DNA from: JAAZHD01 sp012510895
Lineage (GTDB): Bacteria; Bacillota; Clostridia; Caldicoprobacterales; DTU083
NCBI GenBank assembly: GCA_050951465.1
Contig: JBMNJC010000028.1
Coordinates: forward strand, 62,001-126,000
Direction of reading: 5' to 3'
Length of the DNA: 64,000 nucleotides
Both the position numbers and the translations under genes were made by a program. Shown piece by piece: positions 42,013-51,018 of the stretch. Below the pieces are notes generated by a model. That model was given only the letters and a program-made list of their open reading frames with translations, did no database searches and was not told the DNA's origin. Each line of letters begins with the position of its first letter. Position 1 is the stretch's first letter.

Positions 42013-43344
42013 ATGATAGGAATATATGATCAAAACGGACTTGATGTACAAGACATTGTGTACTTCGGGTTATTCGCTTTGCAGCATCGTGGACAGGAAA
42101 GTGCAGGTATAGCTGTTGCTAATTCAGAAATGCTTTATCACAAAGGTATGGGCTGGGTTGGAGATGTTTTTGATGAACAAACGCTGAATTCTTTGAAAGG
42201 CGGGAAGGCCGCAATAGGGCATGTACGCTATTCTACTTCCAGTGACAGAATGTATACTAATGCTCAGCCATTGGTTACAAAGTACAAGGGAGGTACTATG
42301 GCTTTTACCCACGAAGGGAAGTTGGTGAATGCCGAAAGTCTGAGGCGAGACTTAGAGGAAGCCGGTACAATTTTTCAAACCAATTTGGATATAGAAGTTA
42401 TTGCAAACCTTATAGCAAGAAACATTGATTCTGGCTTTGAAGAAGCGCTGAAAAAAACTGTTGGCATGGTTAAGGGAGCCTATGCTCTGTTGATGATGAC
42501 GGAGGAAAAATTAGTTGCTGTTCGTGATCCCCTGGGCATCAGGCCTTTGGCTTTGGGCAAATTGGACGATTCCTTTGTTGTTGCGTCTGAAAACTGCGCT
42601 TTTGATACCATAGGTGCAGAGTTCATCAGAGATGTAAAGCCTGGAGAGATTTTAATTATAGATAAGGATGGCCTGACTTCCATACAAACACCGGTTCCAC
42701 TGGAATCTGCTCTTTGTATCTTTGAGTTCGTTTATTTTGCCAGAACAGACAGCACTATTGACGGTATTAGTGTTTATGCAGCCAGGAAAGAATCAGGAGC
42801 CAGGTTGGCTGCAGAGCATCCTGTAGATGCTGATCTGGTAATAGGCGTGCCTGATTCCGGAATAACCGCTGCCATAGGATATGCGGAGGCATCAGGCATT
42901 GCCTATGGAGAAGGGTTTATAAAAAATCGTTACGTAGGAAGAGTTTTTATCAGGTCAAGTCAACAGATGCGCGAACAGGGAGTGAGGATTAAACTTAATG
43001 CACTCCGGCGCATGGTAAAGGGCAAAAGGCTTGTGGTCATCGACGATTCAATAGTACGCGGCACTACCAGTAAAAAAATAGTTGAAATGCTGCGTCTGGC
43101 CGGTGCAAAAGAAGTTCACATGCGCATCAGCTCGCCGCCGGTACGTTTTCCTTGTCCCTATGGAATTGATATTGAAACCACGGATGAGCTTATCGGACAT
43201 TCATATGATGTGGAAGAAATACGAAAAATTATTGGTGCTGACTCTCTTGGATATCTCAGCCTGGAAGGTCTGTTAAAAACCGTGGAGGGAAGCGGATGTG
43301 ATTTTTGCAGAGGATGTTTCTGCGGGAAATATCCTATTATTTAA
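42013..43344 (+). CDS. purF: Amidophosphoribosyltransferase lacking the N-terminal nucleophile cysteine
   Basis: 443 aa. PurF makes phosphoribosylamine from PRPP. The C-terminal half is complete: PRPP motif VVIDDSIVRGTTS, and Fe-S ligands in LCIFEF, FPCPYG and CDFCRGC. The N-terminal glutaminase domain is defective. Normal mature PurF starts Cys-Gly-x-F-G-I; here the frame begins M-I-G-I-Y after GGAGGG and an in-frame TAA sits right before it, so Cys1-Gly2 do not exist. The oxyanion-hole Asn (THNG) is Glu101 (THEG). Arg72 and Asp126 remain. Length is near normal minus ~12 residues. It probably uses ammonia (inference). Confidence 0.93.
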   Translation: MIGIYDQNGLDVQDIVYFGLFALQHRGQESAGIAVANSEMLYHKGMGWVGDVFDEQTLNSLKGGKAAIGHVRYSTSSDRMYTNAQPLVTKYKGGTMAFTHEGKLVNAESLRRDLEEAGTIFQTNLDIEVIANLIARNIDSGFEEALKKTVGMVKGAYALLMMTEEKLVAVRDPLGIRPLALGKLDDSFVVASENCAFDTIGAEFIRDVKPGEILIIDKDGLTSIQTPVPLESALCIFEFVYFARTDSTIDGISVYAARKESGARLAAEHPVDADLVIGVPDSGITAAIGYAEASGIAYGEGFIKNRYVGRVFIRSSQQMREQGVRIKLNALRRMVKGKRLVVIDDSIVRGTTSKKIVEMLRLAGAKEVHMRISSPPVRFPCPYGIDIETTDELIGHSYDVEEIRKIIGADSLGYLSLEGLLKTVEGSGCDFCRGCFCGKYPII

Positions 43345-43403
43345 TTTTTATATTTTTATAAAGATTAAATGCAGGTCAGTTTATTGATTCGGAGGAGATA
43401 ATT

Positions 43404-44429
43404 ATGGGTTTAAATTATAAAGATGCCGGTGTAGATGTGGAAGCAGGATATAAAGCGGTTCAGCTGATGAAGAAATATGTAGAGAGAACTCATACTTCCA
43501 ATGTTGTAGGCGGGTTAGGCGGTTTTGGCGGCATGTTCACCCTGGATACTGCCGGGATAGAAGAACCGGTTCTGGTAGCCGGTACCGATGGAGTAGGGAC
43601 GAAGCTGAAACTGGCCTTTTTGATGGAGAAGCATGACAGCATTGGTATTGACTGTGTTGCAATGTGTGTAAATGACCTGATATGCCAGGGAGCCAAACCT
43701 TTGTTTTTTTTGGACTATATTGCGGTAGGTAAGCTTTTTCCCGATCAAATTGCTCAAATTGTTAAAGGAATTGCAGAAGGCTGCGTGGAAGCGGGCTGTG
43801 CCCTCATCGGAGGAGAAACTGCTGAGATGCCGGGGTTCTACAAAACTGGGGAGTATGATGTAGCAGGCTTTGCAGTCGGCTTAGTCGATCGCAAAAAAAT
43901 AATTGACGGCTCAAAAATCCAAGCCGATGATGCACTCATCGGTATCGCATCCAGCGGAGTGCACAGCAATGGATTCTCTTTAGTTCGAAAACTGTTGGTG
44001 GGGAAGGAGAATCGCTTACACGAAATGGATGATGCTTTAGGAATGACAATTGGGGAAGAATTGCTGAAGCCTACACGTATATATGTAAATGGAGTATTGA
44101 GAATAATAGAGGAATTCCACGTAAGAGGAATATGTCATATAACCGGCGGCGGCTTCATAGAGAACATTCCAAGAATGCTTCCCAACGGGCTGACTGCACA
44201 TATTAACAAAGGCAGCTGGCCGGTTCTTCCCGTTTTCAATATTCTGCAGGAAGCAGGAAACATAGAGGAAAAGGATATGTATAATACCTTTAATATGGGT
44301 GTCGGAATGGTGCTGGCTTGCAAGCCTGAAGAGGAAGAAGATATAATTGCCTCCCTAGCAGAATCCGGTTATCCGTCCTATAGAATCGGTACTGTTAAAG
44401 AAGGACAGGAAGGTTTGGTACTTTTATGA
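43404..44429 (+). CDS. purM: Phosphoribosylformylglycinamidine cyclo-ligase (AIR synthase)
   Basis: 341 aa. Converts FGAM to AIR with ATP. Glycine-rich GGLGGFGGMF, GTDGVGTKLKLA, LIGGETAEMPGFY and GGGFIENIPRMLP are family landmarks. ATG 43404 follows GGAGGAG. Overlaps purN by four bases (ATGA), a tight translational coupling. Length is typical. Part of the riboswitch-controlled operon. Confidence 0.97.
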   Translation: MGLNYKDAGVDVEAGYKAVQLMKKYVERTHTSNVVGGLGGFGGMFTLDTAGIEEPVLVAGTDGVGTKLKLAFLMEKHDSIGIDCVAMCVNDLICQGAKPLFFLDYIAVGKLFPDQIAQIVKGIAEGCVEAGCALIGGETAEMPGFYKTGEYDVAGFAVGLVDRKKIIDGSKIQADDALIGIASSGVHSNGFSLVRKLLVGKENRLHEMDDALGMTIGEELLKPTRIYVNGVLRIIEEFHVRGICHITGGGFIENIPRMLPNGLTAHINKGSWPVLPVFNILQEAGNIEEKDMYNTFNMGVGMVLACKPEEEEDIIASLAESGYPSYRIGTVKEGQEGLVLL

Positions 44430-45046
44430 AGAAGATAGGGGTACTTATTTCCGGGAGTGGGTCAAATCTGCAAGCTCTAATAGATGCTGTAGACAAAGGA
44501 CGCATACCTGCAGAAATTAGCCTGGTTATTTCGGACAGGCCTAATGCCTATGGTATTGAAAGGGCCAAGAATAAGGGAATTCCTGCCTGTACAATTCTCC
44601 GAAAAAAGTTTGATGATTATAATGCTTTTAATCTTGCTGTTTTAGAAAAATTAATGGCGCATAAGGTGGAATATATAGTATTAGCAGGGTATTTGAGCAT
44701 ATTATCTTCTGAGTTGGTAAGGGCTTATCCCAATAAAATAATAAATGTACATCCCTCCTTAATCCCGGCGTTTTGCGGTATGGGCTATTATGGGAAAAGA
44801 GTGCATCAGGCCGTATTGGATTATGGGGTTAAGGTAACAGGCGCCACGGTTCATCTTGTAGATGAGGGAGCAGATACCGGTCCCATCATTCTACAGAAGA
44901 CCGTGGACGTGCTGCCGGATGACACAGTAGAAAGCCTTGCTGAGCGTGTATTGAAAGTAGAGCATGAACTTCTGCCCAAAGCGACAGCTTTGTTAGTTCA
45001 AGATAAGCTTAAGGTACTGGGTCGCAAAGTAATTATAATGGATTAA
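44426..45046 (+). CDS. purN: Phosphoribosylglycinamide formyltransferase (10-formyl-THF dependent)
   Basis: 206 aa. Formylates GAR. Seen: VLISGSGSNLQAL, catalytic Asn/His in INVHPSLIPAF, DEGADTGPI with catalytic Asp. Start ATG 44426 overlaps the purM stop, so coupled translation. Between the Asn-His loop and Asp the sequence CGMGYYGKRVHQAV is normal for the substrate helix. Full length. Confidence 0.97.
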   Translation: MKKIGVLISGSGSNLQALIDAVDKGRIPAEISLVISDRPNAYGIERAKNKGIPACTILRKKFDDYNAFNLAVLEKLMAHKVEYIVLAGYLSILSSELVRAYPNKIINVHPSLIPAFCGMGYYGKRVHQAVLDYGVKVTGATVHLVDEGADTGPIILQKTVDVLPDDTVESLAERVLKVEHELLPKATALLVQDKLKVLGRKVIIMD

Positions 45047-45102
45047 TATTTTCGAAAACAAATATGAGGAACTTAATGTTTTGTAATATAAGGAGGAAGA
45101 AG

Positions 45103-46650
45103 ATGAGTAAAAAACGTGCTTTAATCAGTGTTTCAGATAAAACCGGGCTTGTCGAATTAGGGAAAGAACTAAAAAAATTGTCTTTTGAAATCTTATCAAC
45201 CGGAGGAACGGCAGATGTTTTAAAAAAGGCAGGAATCCCTGTTATTTCAGTAAGCCAGGTAACAAAGTTTCCGGAATGCCTTGATGGACGGGTGAAAACC
45301 TTACATCCACATATACATGCGGGCATACTGGCTGTCAGGGATAACGCAGAACACATGAGTCAGCTTGAGGCTCTGGGGATTGATACCATAGATTTGGTTG
45401 TCATAAACCTATATCCTTTCAGACAGACCATATTGAAAGAAGGTGTGACTCTGGAAGAAGCCATAGAAAACATAGATATTGGCGGGCCGGTTATGTTGCG
45501 TGCAGCAGCTAAGAATTATCAGGATGTTGTTGTTGTAGTGGATCCTTCTGACTATAAGATGGTCCTGGATGAACTGAAAAAAGGTGAGATAGGAAAGGAA
45601 ACCAAGTTTTACCTGGCTTCCAAGGTATTTGAGCTGACAGCTCACTATGATGCCTTAATTGCTCAATATCTGAGAGAGCAGTCAGGTTCTTTTGAACTGC
45701 CTTCCTTATTGACATTGACTTACGAAAAACAACAGGAAATGCGTTACGGAGAAAACCCTCATCAAGAGGCAGCTTTTTATAAAGAAATTCGTCCGGTTCC
45801 CGGTAGTCTGCCGACTGCAAAGCAGTTGCACGGAAAAGAATTATCCTATAATAATATCAACGATGCCAATGGAGCTTTGGATTTACTTCGGGAATTTGAA
45901 AATCCTGCGGTAGTGGCAGTAAAACATGCAAATCCTTGCGGAGTTGGTACAGGAGCAAATATTTTCGAAGCATATCAAAAGGCATATGAAGCCGACCCTG
46001 TTTCTATTTTTGGAGGAATTATTGCTGCAAACAGACCGATAGATGAAGCAACGGCTAACGAGATTAACAAAATTTTTATTGAGATTGTGATTGCACCTGA
46101 TTATTCTCCTGAAGCATTGGAGATTCTTAAAAAGAAAAAAAATATTCGAATTCTAACTCTGGAAGATATCCAGGCTCCTGTGCCCTCAAATACTTTGGAT
46201 ATGAAAAAAGTTTTGGGAGGACTGTTGGTACAGAATTATAATGATAAACTGTTCAAAGAAGATGAGCCCTGGCAGGTAGTTACTGAAAGGAAGCCGACGG
46301 AGAAGGAAATAGATGACTTAATATTTGCCTGGAAGATCGTGAAACATACAAAATCTAATGGAATAGTTATTGGGAAGGACGGCCAGTCTTTAGGTATCGG
46401 CCCGGGTCAGGTGAATCGTATTTGGGCGGTTAATCAAGCTGTTGAAAGAAGCAGGGAAAAGGTTAAAGGAGCTGTACTTGCATCAGATGCCTTCTTCCCC
46501 TTTGATGATTGTGTGGAGGCTGCAGCTAAGGCCGGTATTACGGCCATAATTCAGCCTGGAGGTTCCATAAGGGATCAACAGTCTATAGATGCATGTAATA
46601 AATACGGAATCGCTATGGTATTTACCGGAATGCGGCACTTTAAACACTAA
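45103..46650 (+). CDS. purH: Bifunctional AICAR formyltransferase / IMP cyclohydrolase
   Basis: 515 aa. The last two steps to IMP. N-terminal cyclohydrolase domain (ALISVSDKTGLVELG, GRVKTLHP, NLYPF, DIGGPVMLRAAAKN); C-terminal transformylase (RYGENPHQ, VKHANPCGVG, SIFGGIIA, DAFFPFDD, QPGGSIRDQ). The ATG 45103 with AAGGAGG is the start; an in-frame ATG at 45064 lacks an RBS. Follows purN by 56 bases. Confidence 0.97.
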   Translation: MSKKRALISVSDKTGLVELGKELKKLSFEILSTGGTADVLKKAGIPVISVSQVTKFPECLDGRVKTLHPHIHAGILAVRDNAEHMSQLEALGIDTIDLVVINLYPFRQTILKEGVTLEEAIENIDIGGPVMLRAAAKNYQDVVVVVDPSDYKMVLDELKKGEIGKETKFYLASKVFELTAHYDALIAQYLREQSGSFELPSLLTLTYEKQQEMRYGENPHQEAAFYKEIRPVPGSLPTAKQLHGKELSYNNINDANGALDLLREFENPAVVAVKHANPCGVGTGANIFEAYQKAYEADPVSIFGGIIAANRPIDEATANEINKIFIEIVIAPDYSPEALEILKKKKNIRILTLEDIQAPVPSNTLDMKKVLGGLLVQNYNDKLFKEDEPWQVVTERKPTEKEIDDLIFAWKIVKHTKSNGIVIGKDGQSLGIGPGQVNRIWAVNQAVERSREKVKGAVLASDAFFPFDDCVEAAAKAGITAIIQPGGSIRDQQSIDACNKYGIAMVFTGMRHFKH

Positions 46651-46722
46651 TTAATAATTAATAAAGTCAAAGAATATTGAACGATTATAAAGAAATCAAT
46701 TTATGTATACGAAAGGTGGTGC

Positions 46723-46773
46723 ATGAAGTTCTCTTTTTAAAAGCATATTACAGTTAGAGAACTTCTTACGCTG
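46723..46773 (+). repeat. 51-base insertion with matched ATGAAG ends and palindrome ahead of purD
   Basis: A strong ribosome site (GAAAGGTGGTG) precedes ATG 46723, which opens a 5-codon ORF (MKFSF) ending in TAA 46738-46740. The purD ATG lies 51 bases further in the same frame, and both starts read ATGAAG. Between them GAAGTTCTCT (46725-46734) pairs with AGAGAACTTC (46756-46765). Looks like a small insertion between the SD and the original start, or a leader-peptide control. Confidence 0.6.
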
Positions 46774-48033
46774 ATGAAGGTATTGGTAGTAGGCGGAGGC
46801 GGAAGGGAGCATGCTATTGTCTGGAAATTAAGCCAGAGTCCCCGGGTTACACAATTATACTGCGCCCCGGGTAATGGAGGCATTGCAGCCCTGGCCCGAT
46901 GCATTGATATAAAAGCAACAGATCTTACCAGAATTCTTGATTTTGTAAAAGAAGAAAAGATTGATTTAACTGTGGTAGCTCCTGATGATCCTCTGGCGAT
47001 GGGGCTGGTAGACATGCTGGAGGATAATGGATTTCGTGCTTTCGGTCCCCGCAAGGCTGCAGCAAGAATTGAATCCAGCAAAGTGTTTGCTAAGAAATTA
47101 ATGAAGAAATATGGAATTCCTACGGCTGACTACGCATCATTCAATCAGTACGAAGATGCTATTGCCTTCCTAAAGCAGGTATCCTATCCCGTTGTGATAA
47201 AAGCGGATGGGCTGGCATTGGGGAAAGGGGTTATAATTACCGATTCCAAAGAAAAAGCTGAAGAGACAATTTACGATATGATGTTAGGCAATAAATTCGG
47301 AGAGGCAGGCAAACAGATCTTAATTGAAGAATATATAACAGGTCCGGAAGTATCCATATTGGTTTTTATTGACGGTAAAACTTACATACCAATGGTAAGC
47401 TCTCAGGATCACAAAAGGGTCTTTGATAATGATGAAGGGCCTAATACAGGCGGAATGGGGGCCTTTTCTCCTAGTCCTCATTATACTCCGGATGTAGCAG
47501 CATATGTAGAGCAGAACATTATAGAGCTCACCATAAGAGCCATGGAAGAGGAAGGCAGACCCTTTAAGGGAGTATTATATTTTGGTTTGATGCTTACAGC
47601 CGATGGTCCTAAAGTCTTGGAATATAATGCAAGGTTTGGCGATCCGGAGACCCAGGTGGTTCTACCCAGGTTGAAAAGTGATTTACTAGAAATAATAGAA
47701 GCGATTATTGATCAGCGGTTGGGTGAGATTAAAATTGAATGGAACGACAAAGCTGCTGCTTGTGTGGTATTGGCTTCAAACGGTTATCCAGGAAGTTATG
47801 AGAAGGGGTTACCCATTAAAATCGGGCTGGATGAAAATGAGGAAGACATCTTTCTCTTCCATGCCGGTACCGAAAGAATTGGAGAGAAACTGGTAACTAG
47901 TGGAGGAAGAGTTCTGGGTTTAACGGCTTTGGGTAATAACCTGGAAGACGCAGTTCGCAGGGCATATGAAAGAATTGATTGTATATATTTTAAGGGAATG
48001 CATTACAGAAGGGATATTGGCAGGAAGTTTTAG
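46774..48033 (+). CDS. purD: Phosphoribosylamine-glycine ligase (GAR synthetase)
   Basis: 419 aa ATP-grasp enzyme that makes GAR from phosphoribosylamine and glycine. Family landmarks: VLVVGGGGREHAI, VVIKADGLALGKGVII, DHKRVFDNDEGPNTGGMGAFSP, YNARFGDPETQV. The ATG 46774 has no SD directly upstream; the only good SD is 54 bases earlier, with a 10-base-pair hairpin and a stop codon in between (see the insertion feature). Translation may use reinitiation from the MKFSF leader. Last gene of the pur operon; no terminator seen before the zinc-ribbon gene. Confidence 0.96.
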   Translation: MKVLVVGGGGREHAIVWKLSQSPRVTQLYCAPGNGGIAALARCIDIKATDLTRILDFVKEEKIDLTVVAPDDPLAMGLVDMLEDNGFRAFGPRKAAARIESSKVFAKKLMKKYGIPTADYASFNQYEDAIAFLKQVSYPVVIKADGLALGKGVIITDSKEKAEETIYDMMLGNKFGEAGKQILIEEYITGPEVSILVFIDGKTYIPMVSSQDHKRVFDNDEGPNTGGMGAFSPSPHYTPDVAAYVEQNIIELTIRAMEEEGRPFKGVLYFGLMLTADGPKVLEYNARFGDPETQVVLPRLKSDLLEIIEAIIDQRLGEIKIEWNDKAAACVVLASNGYPGSYEKGLPIKIGLDENEEDIFLFHAGTERIGEKLVTSGGRVLGLTALGNNLEDAVRRAYERIDCIYFKGMHYRRDIGRKF

Positions 48034-48061
48034 GACATAACAGAGTTATGGGGTTGATTCT

Positions 48062-48442
48062 ATGATTTTTATATTCGGTATTTCAGACGGACATAAAGAA
48101 TTGGATCATCACCAGCCTATAATATGCGATAGGTGCGGCAGGTACGGAAAGTATATGGTTTTTGTGGAATACATGTTTTTCAGCCTGTTTTTTATCCCCG
48201 TGTTCAAATGGAACAAAACTTATTATGCTAAGGCCAGCTGCTGCGGAACTATATATAAAATTGACAATGAAACAGGAAAGGCTATAGAAAAGGGTCAAAA
48301 TGTTACTATAAGAAGAGAAAACTTACATGATGTTTACAGGGGACAACACATGGTCTTGAAAAAATGCAGTCAATGTGGTTATACTACAAATGAAGATTTC
48401 CAATATTGTCCCAAGTGTGCCCATTCTCTTGATGATCTGTAA
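48062..48442 (+). CDS. Zinc-ribbon protein (126 aa), function unknown
   Basis: Two Cys pairs near the N-terminus (ICDRCG and a CCG pair at SCCGTIY) and two near the C-terminus (CSQCG, CPKCA) suggest two zinc ribbons around a hydrophobic segment (MFFSLFFIPVFKW). This resembles the zinc-ribbon_15 type, small membrane-associated proteins. RBS before ATG 48062 is weak (TATGGGGTTGATTC). It begins 28 bases after purD, so may be transcribed with it. No assigned role. Confidence 0.75.
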   Translation: MIFIFGISDGHKELDHHQPIICDRCGRYGKYMVFVEYMFFSLFFIPVFKWNKTYYAKASCCGTIYKIDNETGKAIEKGQNVTIRRENLHDVYRGQHMVLKKCSQCGYTTNEDFQYCPKCAHSLDDL

Positions 48443-48543
48443 ATTTACGGCCAAGTTGTGTTTCGGTTTTTCACAGATTCTGCACTGGTATCTTGCATAA
48501 GTGAAGTTATGAATACTACCGGTATTCAAGGAAGGTGATTTTA

Positions 48544-49992
48544 ATGGGTAGAATATCGGCATACTATGCCTTGCCTCATCCGCCCATTATTCTGCCTGAG
48601 GTAGGCAGAGGGGAAGAAGCGGCTATACAGGAAACCATAAATGCCTTTTATAAAGTATCCCGTGAAATTGCTGATATCAGGCCGGATACTATTATTATAG
48701 TAACTCCGCATGGTCCGATGTTTCAGGATACAGTTGCCATTGTGAAGAATGATGAAATACAGGGGGATATGAGTCAGTTTAGGGCACCAGGGGTAAAATT
48801 CCGCACAAAGATCGATATGGATTTGACTGATCGTATTATACAACTGGCAGAGGAACAGAATATTGCTGCAGCAGAAATTACAAAGTCATCAGCAAGAAGG
48901 TACGGTGTTTCTTTTGAGCTGGATCACGGCACCATGGTTCCAATGTATTTTGTCAATAAGGAATTCAATGAGTATCAGCTGGTTCATATAACATATGGTT
49001 TGCTTTCGAAAATACAATTATATAAATTTGGAATATGTATTCAAAAAGCGGTAGAAGAATGCAAAAGAAATGTTGTTTTCATTGCCAGCGGAGATCTTTC
49101 CCACAGACTTATACACGATGGACCTTATTCCTACAGTCCTTACGGGGAGAAATTTGATAATGAAATAAAACGACTCCTGGAAGAAGGGGATGTAGAGGGG
49201 ATCCTTTCTATGGACTCCGTTATGATCAGAGAAGCAGGAGAATGTGCTCTCCGTTCATATTATATTCTTCTGGGGGCTATGGATGGATATGATTTCAAAG
49301 GCCAAACCCTGTCTTATCAAGGTAATTTCGGAGTAGGATATCTTGTCATGAGTTTTCATATTGAAAAGAACGAAGAAAAATCAACAAAAGGGCAAGGAAA
49401 TAAGGCAGGCAGTTTAATTGATCGAATTATTCGTAAAAAGGAAAATGAATTTCAAAATAAAAACATTAAGAAGAATCCAAATGTCAGATTAGCCGGAGAC
49501 AGCTTGATGTATTACTTGGTGCACGGCCGTAATATGAAATACATTCCTTCATATGTTACTGATGATATGAGAAATGAAAAGAGAGGGGTTTTTGTATCTC
49601 TTAAGAAAAACGGAAACCTACGAGGCTGTATTGGAACCATAGTGCCGACAACTGACAGTTTGGCCAGGGAAATCATGAGAAATGCAGTGGAGGCAGGTAT
49701 TTATGATCCCAGATTTCAACCGATAACTTTAAAGGAGTTAAATGAACTGGAGATATCTGTAGATATCCTGACTGAACCGGAGCCTGCAGAACTCAGTCAG
49801 CTGGATCCAAAGAAATATGGTGTCATTGTAAGAAAAGGAAATCAGACAGGTTTGCTATTGCCCGATCTGGAAGGGGTAGATACTGTTGAGGCACAGCTTA
49901 ATATAGCCCTGCAAAAAGCAGGCATACCTCCTGACTCTTCCTATTCCATAGAGAGATTTCAGGTAATTCGATATGAGGATGAAAAACCATGA
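48544..49992 (+). CDS. amrA: AmmeMemoRadiSam proteins B and A fused (Memo-like dioxygenase + AMMECR1)
   Basis: 482 aa. N-terminal ~280 residues: extradiol-dioxygenase-like/Memo domain (YALPHPPIILPEVG, VTPHGPM, ELDHGTMVPM, IASGDLSHRL). C-terminal ~190 residues: AMMECR1 (GVFVSLKKNGNLRGCIGT, NAVEAGIYDPRF, VDILTEPEP). The third partner, a radical SAM enzyme, follows with a 4-base overlap, completing the AmmeMemoRadiSam system whose biochemical role is not settled. ATG 48544 follows AAGGAAGGTG. The fusion of Memo and AMMECR1 on one chain is known in other bacteria. Confidence 0.93.
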   Translation: MGRISAYYALPHPPIILPEVGRGEEAAIQETINAFYKVSREIADIRPDTIIIVTPHGPMFQDTVAIVKNDEIQGDMSQFRAPGVKFRTKIDMDLTDRIIQLAEEQNIAAAEITKSSARRYGVSFELDHGTMVPMYFVNKEFNEYQLVHITYGLLSKIQLYKFGICIQKAVEECKRNVVFIASGDLSHRLIHDGPYSYSPYGEKFDNEIKRLLEEGDVEGILSMDSVMIREAGECALRSYYILLGAMDGYDFKGQTLSYQGNFGVGYLVMSFHIEKNEEKSTKGQGNKAGSLIDRIIRKKENEFQNKNIKKNPNVRLAGDSLMYYLVHGRNMKYIPSYVTDDMRNEKRGVFVSLKKNGNLRGCIGTIVPTTDSLAREIMRNAVEAGIYDPRFQPITLKELNELEISVDILTEPEPAELSQLDPKKYGVIVRKGNQTGLLLPDLEGVDTVEAQLNIALQKAGIPPDSSYSIERFQVIRYEDEKP

Positions 49993-50981
49993 TCCAGGAT
50001 GCCTTGTTTTGGAATAAAGAGGGTAACAGAGTCCGCTGTCAGTTATGCCCGCATCACTGTCTGATTGCTGATGGTAAATCGGGAATATGCTCTGTCCGCC
50101 TTAATGAAAATGGGAACCTGAAAACCTGCAGCTATGGAGATATCACTGCCCTGGCCATGGACCCTATCGAGAAAAAACCCTTGTATCACTACAAACCCGG
50201 AACTTATATTTTGTCGGCCGGCAGCTTTGGATGCAATTTTTCCTGTGATTTCTGTCAGAATCATTCCATTGCTCACTCCGACCATTCCACCAGAAGCACA
50301 TATCTTTCACCTGAACAACTTATCGCATATATAAGGAAAGCAGAGGGGAATACAGGCATTGCATTTACCTATAATGAGCCTTCCATATGGTTTGAGTATA
50401 TTTATGATACAGCCAGGAAACTCAAAGAGACTGATTCTCGGTTCAGTGTAGTACTTGTCACAAACGGATATATAGAGAGAGAACCGCTGAAAAAGCTTCT
50501 TCCTTACGTTGATGCCATGAATATAGATTTGAAATCAATGCAGGACAGTTTTTATCGAAAAACATGCGGAGGAAGGCTGGAACCGGTTTTAAGCACTATT
50601 GAACTTTCTTATGAAATATGCCATATTGAGGTCACCACCCTCCTGGTAACCGGCTTGAATGATTCTGTAGATGAAATAAGTGAATTATCCAGGTTTCTTT
50701 CAGATCTGGACAGGGACATACCCTTACATCTGTCCAGATACTTTCCCTCTTATAAAATGAGAAGATCTCCCACGCCCGGGGATGTGATGATACGTTCCGC
50801 AGAGATTGCCGGAAAGTATTTAAACTATGTATACCTGGGCAATTTTGCAGGTTACGATAATTCAACTTACTGTCCCGAATGTAATGCTCTGTTGATAAAG
50901 AGAACAGGCTATGAAGCTGAATGTCTTATCACCGAAGAAGCTTGTTATCAATGCAGACGCCCGATATCCATAATACTATAA
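49989..50981 (+). CDS. amrS: AmmeMemoRadiSam system radical SAM enzyme
   Basis: 330 aa. Radical SAM Fe-S motif CNFSCDFC after GSFGCNFS. N-terminal CQLCPHHCLI gives another Cys cluster, and the C-terminal YCPECNALL ... CYQCRR are zinc-ribbon-like cysteines. SFxCDFCQN and AFTYNEPSIWFEY match pyruvate-formate-lyase-activating-like AmmeMemoRadiSam enzymes. Overlaps the previous gene by four bases (ATGA). Substrate unknown. Confidence 0.93.
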   Translation: MIQDALFWNKEGNRVRCQLCPHHCLIADGKSGICSVRLNENGNLKTCSYGDITALAMDPIEKKPLYHYKPGTYILSAGSFGCNFSCDFCQNHSIAHSDHSTRSTYLSPEQLIAYIRKAEGNTGIAFTYNEPSIWFEYIYDTARKLKETDSRFSVVLVTNGYIEREPLKKLLPYVDAMNIDLKSMQDSFYRKTCGGRLEPVLSTIELSYEICHIEVTTLLVTGLNDSVDEISELSRFLSDLDRDIPLHLSRYFPSYKMRRSPTPGDVMIRSAEIAGKYLNYVYLGNFAGYDNSTYCPECNALLIKRTGYEAECLITEEACYQCRRPISIIL

Positions 50982-50988
50982 GAAAATT

Positions 50989-51018
50989 AAAGAATAGGCC
51001 TTTTAAAGCCTATTCTTC
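50989..51018. terminator. Terminator between the radical SAM gene and osmC
   Basis: AGAATAGGC / GCCTATTCT stem (50991-50999, 51008-51016); lies between convergent genes. T run is short. Confidence 0.7.

Noticed and set aside
46723..46776. T4 gene-60-like programmed bypass at purD
   Set aside because: Matched ATGAAG ends, stop codon and hairpin do resemble it, but insertion or reinitiation needs fewer assumptions; kept only as an alternative in the finding.
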